Notes: generated by a model from the sequence alone, not told the origin. 64,000 bases of DNA from Brachionus koreanus (GCA_016987375.1 PJRA01000216.1:1615422-1679421); one strand, 5' to 3'. Shown: positions 1 to 12,828, counted from the first letter of the stretch. Made by a program: numbers and translations.

Positions 1-125
1 ACTCTAATTTAATTTTAATTGAATTAACTTCATAAAATTTATATTATCTACAATTTAAAAAAATTTTACGTTTTTTATTTAACTTAGAATAAAAATTTGT
101 GAAAAAAAATTACAAAAATAAAACT

Positions 126-3064
126 TTATTTTTTTTTAAGACTTGATAAAATTTTTTCAAAATCGACTTTTGTTCCACCTTCATAAAGAATACTTTTTGT
201 ATTAGATGTTGAAATAATTGGACCCCGCAAGCATTTGAAGTCGGGCCTAAATTCTTGTATTTCTTTCAAAACATTCTCAAAGTCTTTAGTTACGGGTATT
301 TCCTGAGAAAAATAAAATTAATAGATTAACTTTAATAAATGAATGTATTTACTGATAGTTCTAGTATCTCCAAAATAGAAGAGCTATTGAGTTTAATGGA
401 GTAAATTAAAGCCAAAGCACCAGATGTAGTTATCGGATTATTGGACATCTATAAAAAAAATATATATATACTAATTTAATTTTGAAACCTAAATAAAAAA
501 ATTTAATTACATTTAAACTTTTTAGAGAATCATTTTGTTCGTATGCATTAGCAATTGCAGCTGCACATTCGGCAGTCAACCTTGTATTACTTATGTCCAA
601 ATGCTCAAGGGTATTATTGCTTTTGATTACATCAGCCAAAACTTTACCTCCATCGGTGTCAAATCCATTAAATGAAACATTGCAGCGTTTTAAACGCACA
701 TTTTCTTTTATGCCAAGAGCTATTTCTTTGGCTGCTTTACCTCTAAAATTATTCCAGCTGATATCCAACGTTTCAAGTGTGTCATTAGAACCTTCAAAAA
801 TACAAATAAATTGAAATTTGTATTTATTTTGTTTTTATAAGTAAAAGCTTACTAATAAATTGTCCCAAAAATTTTCCACTCTCTTCACCGAAATTGTTGT
901 GACTTAGATCAAGTTCTTTCAAGAGTCTATTTTTCTATTAAAATTTGAATTATAATAAAATAAAATTGTTTATTTTTCTTTATACTTCAAGAGCAATTGT
1001 CAGAATTTCAACGTCTCTATCAGAAAAGCAGTTTCCAGACAAATTAAGTTTTTTTAGAATACAATTTTCTGAGACCATTCGACATACTTCTTCAGTACCT
1101 TGCGTATTTTCACCGAGTCTATTGTCCGCTAAAGACTAAGTAATATCAAAAGAATAAAAAGTTTTTTTTTTCAACTTCAAAGCCTCACAAGTTCAGTAAT
1201 AAAATCATTTTGACGAACCATTCTGGACAAATATTTAGCACCATTGAATTCAATCCAGTTTCCATCAAGATATAATTTTTCAACATTAAAATTATGCTTT
1301 TGTGAACTATTAAAAAACTTCAAATAATTGAATTTTCAAAATTACCCACAAAGGTTTTGATATGGCTCTTATTTCCTCATTACTAAATTGATGGTATCTC
1401 ATCACCAGTCTTTTGTTTTCTATGTGAGCCATAAAGTATCTACATGGTATAACCTTTAAATTTTCGCACATTTTAATGTAAATATCTTTAGGTGTATTGT
1501 CTTGTTTATCTTTTTTCTCATCATCTTTTAAATTTCTTATTAGATTAATTTAAATGAATAATTTTAATTTTACCTTCCAAATCGGTCTCATAGTCTTTTT
1601 CATTTTCAATATCATTTGTGTATAATAATTCAGGATCAAGAATTTTTCTCACTTTGGGAATTTGGATGTCATCATCGTCATCGTACTCATCGGATGTTTC
1701 GTCATAAACGCTTTCACCAAGTTCAGTGATTAGAACTTGATTTTGTTGTTTTTCATCATTTTCTTCATTATCTTCATCCTGGTCATCATTTTCTATATTT
1801 TATTTTCAAAATAAGCTAATTTTTTTTTTATTTTGAATGATTAGGTTTGTGAACCTGCTTTTTTCTTGAATGACGAACTTCTAAATGTGGCTTGAGAACG
1901 CTGAGCCGGAGCTTTATTTGTCGCTGGACGCGATGCGAAAGTTGAGCTTGAGCGTGAATCAGGCTCTTCAATTTCTTCGATTTTCTTTAAAAAAAAGAAT
2001 TCGATTAAAAATCAAAAAAATTTTTTTCATTATTTTCCTATTATGTAAATTAGCATTACTTTAATGGTAACATTTTTAAATTTTTTACTGCTATTAATTA
2101 GCTCATTTTCATTGTTTGATATCAGCACATCCGTCATTTTAGCAAAAGAAATATTTTCAAAAATTAAAAGCCTTTTAAAAATTTCAGTTGACTTAACAAA
2201 GCTTATTTCGATTCTAGTGTATTCATTAAAAGCGACTAATAAAATTCTCTAAAATTAAATTGTTTTTTTTTTCTAATTTGATACACAAAACATATTTGGA
2301 CTAATATGTTTAAAAAATTTTCAAATAATGGAAATGTAGCTTAGAATACTTGAAAAATTTTATTCATAATTAAAAAGCAACTTTAGAAAGTAAATATTTT
2401 TTATTAATATTTTATTTTATATTAAAATAGAAATTTAAATTTAGTTAAAATGCTTCTATATTTGGCAAAAACTTTTATTTAATCTTTTGTTTATTTTGTG
2501 TCAAATAGAAATCTTACAAATTTACTGCATACAAATTTTGGACTAAAAATTTAAAATTTGAAGTAAGTTTATACTTTTAATTTAAAACTAGTGAAAAAGA
2601 ATAAAGAGAGATCATTTTTAAAAAAATCAATTCAAAATTAATCATTTTATTTTTGTTAATAACGCTTATTTTTAAATAAATTAATGCTCTCATGCGATTC
2701 CTAATTTTGCAATTGACTGCGAAATTAAATCCTTTTCAAATTCAAATTAACGCGTCAAAAATAATTGGTTTCAAAATGAGCAAATTAGACTAAATTTTAG
2801 GTTTCAATAGAATTTCAATTTATTTTCAAAAATTTTAGTGAGCTAAAGTATAAGAAAATTAAACACTTCAATATAATTTGATCTTTTAAGAACCGGATTT
2901 AAAAACAAAAACAAAATTTGAATAGCAATTTTTCATGATTAAAATTATTGAAAAATACTTGCCTCTAGAAGATGATCAGCTTTAACTGAATTTGGATCTG
3001 TGGAATAGATGTTTGTTTGGTTTTCCAATTCATCCGGATTTACTTCGTTGTTGCTTGCATACAT
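126..3064 (-). CDS. LRRC74-type leucine-rich-repeat protein
   Basis: Eleven exons join to a closed frame of 577 residues: 3064-2963, 2248-2060, 1984-1855, 1792-1574, 1524-1346, 1317-1189, 1135-986, 934-853, 791-511, 448-353 and 302-126. The first ~240 residues are low-complexity and acidic (runs of Asp/Glu near residue 165). A segment reading YIKMCENLKVIPCRYFMAHI resembles the pre-repeat region of LRRC74A/B. It is followed by about eight ribonuclease-inhibitor-type repeats with the pattern LxxLDLSxNxF, for example LKELDLSHNNFG and LETLDISWNNFRG. The start is the first Met of exon 1. Intron 1 (about 0.7 kb) begins with GC in the context GAG|GCAAGT, so it would be a GC-AG intron. A TTTATT (AATAAA on the gene strand) lies just past the stop. 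Repeats of this kind bind proteins; no catalytic role is implied. The repeat assignment is certain; the exact family is likely. Confidence 0.82.
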
Positions 3065-4455
3065 TTTCCTTAAGTAATAAAATAAAATTAATTTTTGAGA
3101 AATGAAACGGCAGCTAAAATTTGCTTTAAGGAATGAATTTTTAGTCGAAAAAAAATTGCACCTCGACAAATAGTAAAGTCAAGTAGAAAAGAAAACAAAA
3201 AATCAAAAATTCTAAAGAAAGTGAGCTTTAGCAAAAGAAGCCAAAATCACAATAGAAGTTTTTTATTGTTTTTAGCTTTGATAATTATTCTATTCACTAG
3301 TTTCTATAATATGAAACGATTTTCTTAATATTTGCTAAGGTTTCGACTAAATAAGCATATTTCTAATATTCGTTTTCTTAAGTTATTTGAATTTTTTGTT
3401 TGTTTTAAAGATTTAACTGTGCCAAAAAAGTGTATCCAAGCGCACGATTTTGCACACTTTATGTTCAAAATTCTTATCATTCATATTAATTTTAATTAAG
3501 TACTTGAGAATTCAAATTTTTTTTATTTCCTTTTGAATTGTTCATAATATGAAGCGTTACATAGTAACAAGAATGGATAATTTAAATTTTTTATATATTA
3601 AAACAGAATCTGAACAGTAACAGACAAAGCGCAAATAAAGGATGCAATTTTGATCAAATTTGAAAATAATTGATTCTTGAGAATTTATTTTCAAAAAATG
3701 TTTTATTTGTTTAAGCTAATTGATTTCATTTAAACCGTTTTTTGGTAATTTTTTAATTGTTTGATAGATTTGAATGAGGAAAATAATTGTTGCGAAACAA
3801 ATTAAAATTGAAATTCTAACAATAAAAATGCTTTGATTTTACTTTTTTTTCTAATTACTTAAATTATTATAATTACTTTTAAATTTGATTTTATTCAAGC
3901 TTAAGAAAATAGAAACAGTCAAATCAGTATTTAATTTGATATTTAAGAAATTCACTTTTTTACAACATAAATGTTTTTTGAACATTTTTTAACAAAATAA
4001 AATTTTTCAAAACTCGTTCATTTAACTTTATCTTAAATTATATAATCAGATTTTTTTTGCTCTTTATTAAAAAATAAACAATTTATAGATATATATAAAG
4101 CATTTTGGGTAAAAGATGATGTCTTAAAAGAATAAAATTATATTTAACACAAGCTTTTTTCTATATTTGATATTAAACTAATTGAATTTGATTCATTAGG
4201 GTGGTAACTTATAACACAGTTATCTTTAATTGAAAGCTTAGCCCCCTAAATGATATATTTAGCTGTTAAATCTTATCTATTCAAATAACGCTTTAAAAAC
4301 AAAATTTGCATCTTTTGGCAAACGAGATTTTGATCACGAAAAGATAATTAGACAAAGAGGGTTTGAATTAGCAAAAACATTTTGACTTCATTAAAATAAA
4401 AGATATATAAAAACTTAAATGAAAATTTGATTTATTAAAAATTTTTTTTTCAAAA
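3065..4455. other. Intergenic, nothing recognised
   Basis: AT-rich sequence between two divergently transcribed genes, the LRRC74-like gene (-) and the SPR-like gene (+). It must contain both promoters. I see no coding frame, repeat or RNA gene. The short minus frame that runs to 3169 is only upstream extension of the LRRC74-like first exon. Confidence 0.6.
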
Positions 4456-5801
4456 ATGAAGCGCTTGATAATTGTTACTGGTTCATCAAGGGGTATTGGT
4501 AGATCAATTGCTCTCGAATTAAATCGTATTTATGATAGAGAGAGTGCCTTTTTGCTTCTTGCAAGAGATTTGGACAGTTTAGAATCAGTCAAAAATCAGA
4601 TGGTCATAGATTCAGAGGCCAAAAATCAAATTCATCTAGTTCAAATTGACTTCTCAGCTCAATATGAAATGACTGACTATTTTTCTATTCTGAAAAACAC
4701 CTTTACATCCACACAAGTAGAAAAATTTCGTGAAGTAATAGCAATTTATAATCACGGTACATTAGAATTCGGCTCAGTTTCATTGATTGCACAAGAAAAT
4801 TTACGTCAAAAATTTGAAACCAATTTGTTCAGCATTTGGTCTTTTCTATCAGCTTTAAATCTTTTCATTCCAGCTACTCTTACACCAAAACAAACTCATG
4901 TAAATATAAGTTCTGGATACGCAAATGAACCTGTTGCCAATTGGTCTGGTCATTGTTGTGGTAATTTTATTTTATTTTAAAAAAAAAAATGATCGCACCA
5001 AGGATCGAACTTGGGACCTCCTGTGTGTTAGACAGGTGTGATAACCACTACACCATGCGATCTTGTATTTTAATTAGTCTTTAATTTTTCTAAAAGTTCT
5101 AGTAACTCTTTTAATTACTTCAATCCTTGTCAATAGTTCCAAAACTAATATTTTTTCTGTAAATTTTAATAAAGAAAATTTCTTCTCTTTTTTTAGCATT
5201 AAAAAGGGTCAAATCGATCAAATATTTTAATTAGATTCTTTTCTTTTGAAAAAATTAAACTCGAATTAAAGAAAAGCTGATCTGACATGCCATTAGATTA
5301 GCTTCACATTAAGAAATTTGTAATAAATTTTACAAGTAAAATATAATTTTTTTCTTTTTCTTTCTTTATTTTCATCTTTATTAATAAACAAAAAATAATC
5401 AATTTTAGATTATCCTCTTAATTTAAAATTAAAAATACATCTTTATTAAGCACGCTCAGCAAGAGATATGCTTTTTAAATGCTTTGCCTTGGAGCAACCA
5501 GGATTCAAAATTTTAAACTATGAACCCGGAATAGTGTATACTGGTATGAAAATTGTCATTATTAAAAACATTTATTTTTAACTCATTTGGTTAAGACATG
5601 CTCAAACAAGCATGTCAATTTTCTGCTGATTATAAGGGTATTTTATTATTTAAAAAAAAAAACAGAATAGAATTTCATTTAAAATACTCTAAAGAAGGAT
5701 ACAATAATGGAAAATTTACGAAGCCAGAAGATACTGCACGAAAATTAGTTGAAATTATACGTGGAAATACTTTTGCGACTGGATCAAAAATTAAATTTTA
5801 A
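4456..5801 (+). CDS. Sepiapterin reductase-like SDR, catalytic pair lost
   Basis: Exons 4456-4960, 5451-5543 and 5596-5801. A further in-frame 33-base intron (5638-5670) may split the last, giving 256 residues against 267 without it; human SPR has 261. The N-terminus is a short-chain dehydrogenase Rossmann fold with TGSSRGIG at residues 8-15 for NADP binding. The middle VNISS matches the catalytic-Ser strand, and exon 2 reads ARDMLFKCFALEQPGF, very close to SPR. SPR makes tetrahydrobiopterin in the cytosol. The usual YxxxK active site here reads HCCAR: Tyr is His and Lys is Arg. The NNAG motif is changed to YNHG. Enzyme activity is therefore doubtful, and a pseudo-enzyme or decaying gene is possible. 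The gene is convergent with B9D2, 51 bases away. Intron 1 (490 bases) carries an antisense tRNA gene. Confidence 0.75.
4991..5062 (-). tRNA. tRNA-Val (AAC)
   Basis: On the minus strand 72 bases fold as a complete cloverleaf. The acceptor arms GATCGCA and TGCGATC pair perfectly, the D arm contains GTGTAGTGGTTATCAC, the anticodon stem CCTGT/ACAGG encloses the loop CTAACAC (anticodon AAC), and the T arm CCAAG-TTCGATC-CTTGG is canonical. Internal A and B boxes for RNA polymerase III are present, and an A-run follows on the plus strand (T-run downstream of the gene). It lies antisense in intron 1 of the SPR-like gene. Confidence 0.95.
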
Positions 5802-5852
5802 ATTGTTAAAATAATTTTCTTTATATTTTTTATTTATCAAAAATAAAATATT

Positions 5853-6436
5853 TTAAAACTCGACTCCGTATTTATCAAAATTTCTAAGAACTATGTTCAA
5901 TCTGAGATGAATTTTGCCCATAGATACTGTTTTAAGTCTATATGACTCTGAATTGGCAATAGCTAATTCGGCATTTTTAAGCTGAATACCACCACCGACA
6001 AAATAGGAAGTTATTTGATCCTTGACAGAACCGATCGGTCGCCATGTGACACATTCCAGTTCATGGTAGCCAGGTGTTGCAGGCACATGGCAAGAACCAT
6101 ATCCATAAAGTTCAGTGCGACCAAAGCCATCTTGGTGCCAGATTTCAAAATTAAATTTTGGCCATCCTTGTAGTCCTTTGGTCGAGAAATGCAAGTCTAT
6201 TGGATGTGACCATGCTGCGAATGGCTCGTAACTAGGTGTGTCTACATGTGTCTGACCTTCTTTTATGCCTTGCAATAAACGCCAGCCGCTACCTTAATTT
6301 AAATCTTAATTGTTTTCAATTTTTTAAAGCTTTTCATATGTTCAGTACCTGTGGAAAGTGACCATTTACAATACAAGGAGTTATCTGGAAAATCACTGGC
6401 TCCAAGTATCTGACCAATAACATGTACTTCTGCCAT
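5853..6436 (-). CDS. B9D2: B9 domain-containing protein 2 (ciliary transition zone)
   Basis: Two exons, 6436-6349 and 6293-5853, split by a 55-base intron, give about 175 residues, the normal length for B9D2. The N-terminus [20 protein letters not shown] matches the start of animal B9D2 almost word for word, so the start is secure. The single B9 (C2-like) domain fills the protein, with conserved stretches [18 protein letters not shown], the motif [12 protein letters not shown] and the C-terminus [12 protein letters not shown]9D2 works with B9D1 and MKS1 in the MKS module at the base of cilia, so the organism is ciliated. The gene is tail-to-tail with the SPR-like gene, and its start is about 270 bases downstream of the eL37 stop on the same strand. 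Confidence 0.96.
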
Positions 6437-6709
6437 TTGCTATTTTAATTCAATGGAATGAATTTCAAATTGTAATACTTAGAAAAAAAATGATAGCAAT
6501 GGATAAAATAAGTGCATGCATTTCACTCATTTTTGATTGCCATAGCAACTAATAAGGCTCGCCTAATTTAGTATAAAAAAAATTTTGTCTTTTAAAAGAG
6601 GTCAATAAAAAAAGGTTAAATTTTTTGTTATTTTTTTTATTTTCTTGTTAACATTGTACAGGTAGTCAAAATTACAAGTCAATAGTTAACAAACAATTTA
6701 TTTTCAAAT

Positions 6710-6991
6710 TTAAGCCGAAGCAGCAACTTGTCTTGGTTTTGGTTGAGTTCCTTCTCTGAAACCATTTTGGAATCGTCTGTTAACATTTCTCAAGTGTTTT
6801 CGGCGGCCAGTACCAGTGGTGTGTCTTCTTTTGGCTTTTTCACTCCAGTTATATTTGCGGATTTTGGCACTTGGGTAACCGCAAGCAGAGCATCGTTTCT
6901 TTTGGATATGATACGAGCTACGACCGCAACGACGGCATAGAGTATGGGTCTTATTGTGGCGTTTACCAAAACTTTGCGTACCCTTGGTCAT
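6710..6991 (-). CDS. RPL37: 60S ribosomal protein L37 (eL37)
   Basis: A single exon of 93 residues; the family is usually 92-97. The start [20 protein letters not shown] is the standard eL37 N-terminus. A C-x2-C...C-x2-C zinc ribbon (CRRC and CSAC) follows at residues 19-37, then the basic [11 protein letters not shown] segment that lies along rRNA and the C-terminal motif FREGTQPKP. It is a structural protein of the cytosolic large subunit. Many ribosomal protein genes carry introns in animals; this copy has none between start and stop. It is intact and not pseudogene-like, and the downstream region has AT-rich polyadenylation-type sequence. Confidence 0.97.
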   Translation of the reverse strand: MTKGTQSFGKRHNKTHTLCRRCGRSSYHIQKKRCSACGYPSAKIRKYNWSEKAKRRHTTGTGRRKHLRNVNRRFQNGFREGTQPKPRQVAASA

Positions 6992-7308
6992 TTTTTATTC
7001 AAAATTTGAATCTAAATAATCAATTAAACAAAATTAAAAAAAAAAATTATGCCAAGAAATAAATAAATTAAAAAAAATAAAATAAAAATTAATCAGGCTA
7101 TTAATCCTGATCATTTGGCAAAACATATGAATAAATGGCGAAAAAAAAAAATTTTTATAAAATTTTATTTAAAAATATTTTTATTTAAAATTAATTTAAC
7201 AAGATCAATTAATAAGCCAGAAACCCTTTCATTCAAAATATCACACTCTTGGAGATAATTTGCTCTGTGACTAAAAACAAACCTAACTTACTTAATCATA
7301 TCCATCGA

Positions 7309-10300
7309 TTAAATATCTTTCTCATCTATCGACGGAAACAAGTGTTGCTTCACTCGTTTTAATTCAAACAGATTTTTTTTTCCTCTTGAGCAAATTTGCT
7401 CGGCTTTGTGAAATATTAGAACAGCTTGCTGATAATCATTTAGATCAAGGCAAAGCTTGACGCACAATAGCCACAAATGCTCATTTTCGATATGGTTCAT
7501 TGACAAATGATCGTAGAAAATTTGAACACTTTTATGCAAGCCATTTATCTTATGGCTGATTGAAACATGTAGTTTAATCAAGTCTGTATGCAAAGGAGCC
7601 AAATCCAACAAAAACTTGCTCAGACTATTTTTTTCAATTTGACTGCGAGCAAAAGCTCTAAGTAAAAAATCAACAACACTGTTAAAAAAAAAGCTATTTG
7701 TTAAGCTATTAGCTTTTGATTGAGGATGACAAATCCCGGACTCACTAGTCGAGTAAAACAAGTGGTCGGGACACACTTGTCCACTATCAATTATAAAACC
7801 ACTTGCAAGACTCGAACTAGATGACTCCAAGTCTCTGGGCACTCGGTTGAATGGTATTAAACTTGGTGATGTAGCCAAATCGATCGCACACTTTCGCATT
7901 GTGCTCAAAACTTTTTCCGAATAACCATCTGCATTTGTATCGAGACAGCTCATAAATTTAAAATATCTGACAAAAATTTATCAATTTTATCTTAATAGAA
8001 TCAAAAAAAAAACTTAAATTTACCTATTCCATAAAATAGATCTAAAAGCATTTATTTTTACATTTTTGATTAATCGTTGAAACTTTTGTTCGATGTACAA
8101 TTGATTAAAATACCCAACTCCCTTAAGCTCTAGGTAATAACTGAAAAATAAAGCATTTGAAAATTAACTTTTTTTTAAACAAATCCTAAAGCATTTCTCT
8201 AAAAAAATAAACAAAAAATGAAAAGCAAAAAAAAATTGGAATCATGTATTTTTTTCTAATTTGATAGAGATATGCCAAGCGTTGAGTTTTTAAAGACACC
8301 AACCAGTAAAGAATAGATATTTCAAGTTTGCACATATTTGGCGTTAAAGTTTGATCCAGTCGAGCTGATTTTTCTAGACCAAGATAGTGATTAAACAAAT
8401 TATTGGCCTCAGACCTCAAATCATCGGCTTTACAACAATATACTGTTTGAATAAACTGTTCTATTGAACTTACGGCTTTGTCAATGTGTCCCTTGGAAAG
8501 AAAAAAAATAATAATAAAAAAATCTTTTAAAATTGTTTGTATTTGTGCGCAATTACCATTGATGCGTAATGTTGGGCCAACAAATGCACCAATTGAGGGT
8601 CATTTGAAAACATCTGAAGGCTGAGACTTAAATTTTGTTCGATCAAATTATTCATATTCTGACACTTTAGAATATAAACTAGAATAATCCAGAGTTCTTT
8701 GAAAATTTTGGCATCAGCCGATTTGAGCAGTCTGTCAACAATCTTGCTGGCTATTTCATAGCGTTTATTGGACACTTCCAGATTAATTAAATTAATAAGC
8801 AAAGGTAAACTGTATAATCTAATTTCCTGCTTTTGTTCAAGAGTAGTATTTGCATTTGTGGGACATCTGATGTTTATTGATCTGAGAGCTTCGTGAAACA
8901 AATTTTGCAATCGTTCTATGGAGCATGAGTACTTAGTGCCGTTTTTCCATGGTATCATATAAATGTCAAATAGACGCCTGATCACACTTCCACTTCTGTC
9001 AATCCTATTTTTGTAAGCAAAATTAATTGATCGAGCTGAATTCTTCTCAAACAGTCTCGTTTTGTCTAGCATCCAAAACGATTTTGTTTCCATTGACTTT
9101 AAAAATGATGTGTTTAGACACGAAATGCTCAGCCAATTGGGCAGATAACCGAATGCCTCCAAATGTATGTGACAGAGCCATAGCAATGCTAAATCGTTTG
9201 GTTCCAATTTTTCTACAATTGTCGCATTGCTCAAGCTATTGGCCAAAAACTCTTGGGCTTTGCTTTCCTCAACTAGTTTTATGTAAGTGCGAAAGACAAT
9301 CAGCTCAAACAAATAGTACGATACTCGATCCAAGCAATCAGCTGAGCTATTTTGCTCGAATTCAACAGACAAATCATCACCTTTGACGTTAATCAAATAA
9401 TTTTCATATCTTTCAAATACCATGTCTAAATACTCAATGGGACATGTGTTCAAAATGAACAGTACTAAGTCATGAGTTATTAAATTATCCATGCACAACA
9501 AGCATACCTCATGGTAGTCGAGAAATGAATTTTTTTTGTTCAAGTAAGCTTTGAGATAAAGAAGCCAAACAGTTTCACACTTGGGCATTGATTCGAGGCC
9601 ATGGCTGAGAATGCTGATTAATTTTTCCATGTGAAAATTGTTTGAGTAAGAAACTTTGGCATAATAGACCCAAGCAATGATGTTTTCACTTTCACCAATT
9701 AGATAGCCGTTATCTGCTCTCAAATAGTCCAAATCAAGTTCACCATTTATGTAGAGTTTTTTAAGCTTAGAATCTAAGACACGACAATAATTAGCCGAGT
9801 AGACCAAGTCAAGAACCGAGGACATATCGTTCGAATCAAGGCTATTCGATGTGTCACTAGTATTAAGCTTGATAAGCTGTTGGTTGTTGAGACTGCTTTT
9901 TGCAGCTTCAATCGACTCATTGTCCAATTCCAAATGATCAAACACTCCAATTGATTTGTTGTTGTTTAAGCATAGAATTGGAAGGCGGCTTAAAATTGTG
10001 CTATAAGATGGCTCTAGTTTAAGATTTTCAACTACATGCTCGTACAAATGCTTAAAATAGTCTCTGATGCTCATTTTGTTCAAGTTATTGTTCATAAATT
10101 GTTTGGCATACAATTCTAGTTAATAAAAAGTAATTAAAATATTTTTTTTTTTTATTTTTTAATTTTAAAATTTTACTTAGTTTTTTAATGGCTTCTCGTT
10201 GGGTCGGTGTATCGCTGCTTAGCTCGAGCAGTTGAGGACAATAGGACAAAAAGTGCTCAGTACGCTGATAGTTGTCCATGGTCATTATATTCGAATGCTG

Positions 10301-12828
10301 GTACAAGCAATTCGAGTCTTTGCATGAGCCGTGCAGATCAAAAGGACAAAATGGCCGACGGTAGTCAATAGCATTGCAATAGGTTTTTGAGTAAGCTTCC
10401 TCTAAGGAAGAAAATTGGGCAAAATGAGAGCTAAAGCGATAACCACGAAAGACTTTAAGTGGACTTTCGTACTGTTCTACATTGTCTAGTATGTGAATTT
10501 GGCTGGACTGTGCGGTTACATTTGCATGATTATTGTTATCACATTGATTAAATTGACAAAAATTTGAGCTGGTCAACACATTGCAGATGCTAATTGAGGA
10601 TGATTTTGGCGAAGAATCCAATATCTGATTGTCGAAGCATAGAGAAACAGGTTCTAAATTTGTTAGAAATTCATATGACCATTGATCAAATGAGTGCGAG
10701 TATGTGTGTGAATAGTCTCGTGACAAACGCTCCATTAGATCAATTAATTTTTGTTTATTTTCTATTTGAATTTTTTTGTCATCAAATTTTTTATTTATCT
10801 CTTTGGAACAAACACTCGAGACTACTTTGGCATTAACTACAATATTCTCATTCAAGCCAACGTTTAAACTGTGCAAATTTTTATTTTTCGGCTCAAGACC
10901 TTCCAATTCTTTATCTGTTTTTTTCGATGTATTCAAATTGGGTCTGGTTAAATCTGTTTGAGAAATTTTAGAGCCCTCTTTACTCTTAACTGTCTCGGCA
11001 ACCACGGATCCAAGAGTCATTTTGTTAAGTATAGATTTGATAATAGGAGTTTTAGGCTTTGAAATGGGTTCTAAAGGTGGTGGTGGTGGTGGTGGCGGTG
11101 ACCGCAATTCTTGTTGTTCAATGACAAGAGCAGGTGGTGGAGGCGGAGGTGGCAATGGTGGTGGGGAAGGAGTCGACGCCGATTTAGTCACTATCTGAGT
11201 GGTCTTCTGATTATGAGCTGGATTTAACAATTTCTGAAGCATTTCTTGTTGAGCTTTTCTCATATTTTGCAATTTGTTTAGTTTCAAATCAACCGAGCGC
11301 TTTTGATTGCGAATTTCAAGCAGTGATTTTTCGTTAGCTTGAAGAATTTTCTCAGCCGCTGTCAATTGTTCTTTTAACATGACTATTTTAAGCTTGCTAA
11401 AATCGACTATGCTACTTTTTTGCAATTGAGCCTTCTCTAAGTCTCTCGATTGTTTTATTAAATCAAATAACATTTTGCTTTAAAAAAAAATAAACTATCT
11501 AAGAAAAATAAAATTTTAATTTTTACCTCTTTAGATTTATTCGATCTCTAAGCGACTTAATTATGTCTTTTTTTTCCTCTTCTTTTTTGACATCACCTTC
11601 GCTTAGGTCCGTCTCACTAGCTTTTCGTTTTAGACTTGATTCGGCCGCTAGCTCTTTGGCTTCGTTCAAAAATTGTCCAATATTTTTCTTCAAGTTTATT
11701 TTCTCGTTTTCGTCATCACTGCTTTCACTTTGGCCAATTCTTATAATTATTGGATCAATTTTAGCTTTTTGTCTGACAACCGAACTAAATTTAGTTCGAT
11801 TAGTCTCTTTCTGATCGGCTTCTAACAAGGCTTTTTCATGTTCAACTAGTTTCTTTTTCAGCAAAGATATGTCCTGATCGATTTGCTCTTGTTCTTGTTG
11901 TTTTTTTAAAGAACGCTTTTGATTCATTGTATCCAACAGGGCTTTCCTAAGATTCATCATTTCTGTCTCATTATCACTTTGTTCTTCATTCTCATCTTTA
12001 GGCTCTTCTAACTCCTTAATTTCGCTCTTTTCCAGTGAATTTAAAAGTTCAAGTTGAGTCAATTGTCTATAATCAATGTCCAAAGAAGTTGTTGTTGTGT
12101 CCAAAAAGCGTTCGTCCACATCGTTAAAAGTAAACAGAGGCACTTCGTCTTTGGGTTCTTGATGAACAACTGGCTTAGCAGGTGCAGAATTTATATTTGG
12201 CTTGAAAAATTTTTTCTTATTCACATTTCTGTTGACAACTTTTTTGAATTTTTTTTTTGGTCTTTTGTTAAAGTTGGTGTAATTATTTTGACTTGACATG
12301 AGACCGTTCATTTGATTCATTTGGTTGTAGTTGTTTTGATTGCACCAAAATTGAAACATGTTAAAAATATCTTGCATAAAAAGTTGGTAGTCTGGTACTG
12401 ATTGCACGGGCGAGGCTTGGTATTGAGTAAGAGGCGGATCTATGTCCATGTCCTGGAGCTCATAGTTGTCGCCCATTTGATTAGGCCTAGCGGGAATTTT
12501 TGTGTTTTTTTTTTTTATTTTTTTAGTCGATTTACGCATTTTTTTGTCATCTAAATTTTTTATATTGTTCGAGTCCTTGTTAAGCAATGATTTGAGCGCT
12601 TTCATTTTCAATTTAATCATATCTTCCTAAATTTAAAATTAGCTTAACTAATTAATATTTTTTTTCAAAACATACGTCTTCTTCAGTGTAAGGATTTTCG
12701 CAGGCAGCAGCATCTTCTTCAGTAAATTGGCCGTTTTCATTTATGTTTGACGAGGACTTTTCTTGACTGTAGCTGGGTGCCTCTTCATCAGATGTGAGCT
12801 CTCCTTCTTCGATCTCCTCGTTAATCAT
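7309..12828 (-). CDS. ZFC3H1: Zinc finger C3H1 domain protein (PAXT-type RNA decay adaptor)
   Basis: Exons 12828-12676, 12626-11527, 11477-10177, 10115-8557, then one from about 8498, one around 8143-8027, and 7970-7309; about 1,700 residues (human protein about 2,000). The N-terminus is acidic (EEIEEGELTSDEEAP), as in ZFC3H1. Exon 2 is Lys/Glu/Gln-rich coiled coil. Exon 3 has two runs of eight or nine prolines (near 11080-11165) and ends in the family zinc finger CPFDLHGSCKDSNCLYQH. Exons 4-7 are helical TPR/HAT-like repeats. In animals ZFC3H1 links MTR4 and PABPN1 to the nuclear exosome to destroy polyadenylated nuclear RNA. The Met at 12828 is chosen because no in-frame Met lies upstream. 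The intron after about 8250 has no clear GT donor; candidates lie near 8256-8300 and the acceptor is probably at about 8143. Confidence 0.88.

Noticed and set aside
7094..7114. Short hairpin ATCAGG...CCTGAT upstream of RPL37
   Set aside because: Arms of only six bases are common by chance.
11060..11170. GGT/GGC-rich tract as a possible regulatory repeat
   Set aside because: It is the codon-level footprint of two polyproline runs in ZFC3H1 on the minus strand.
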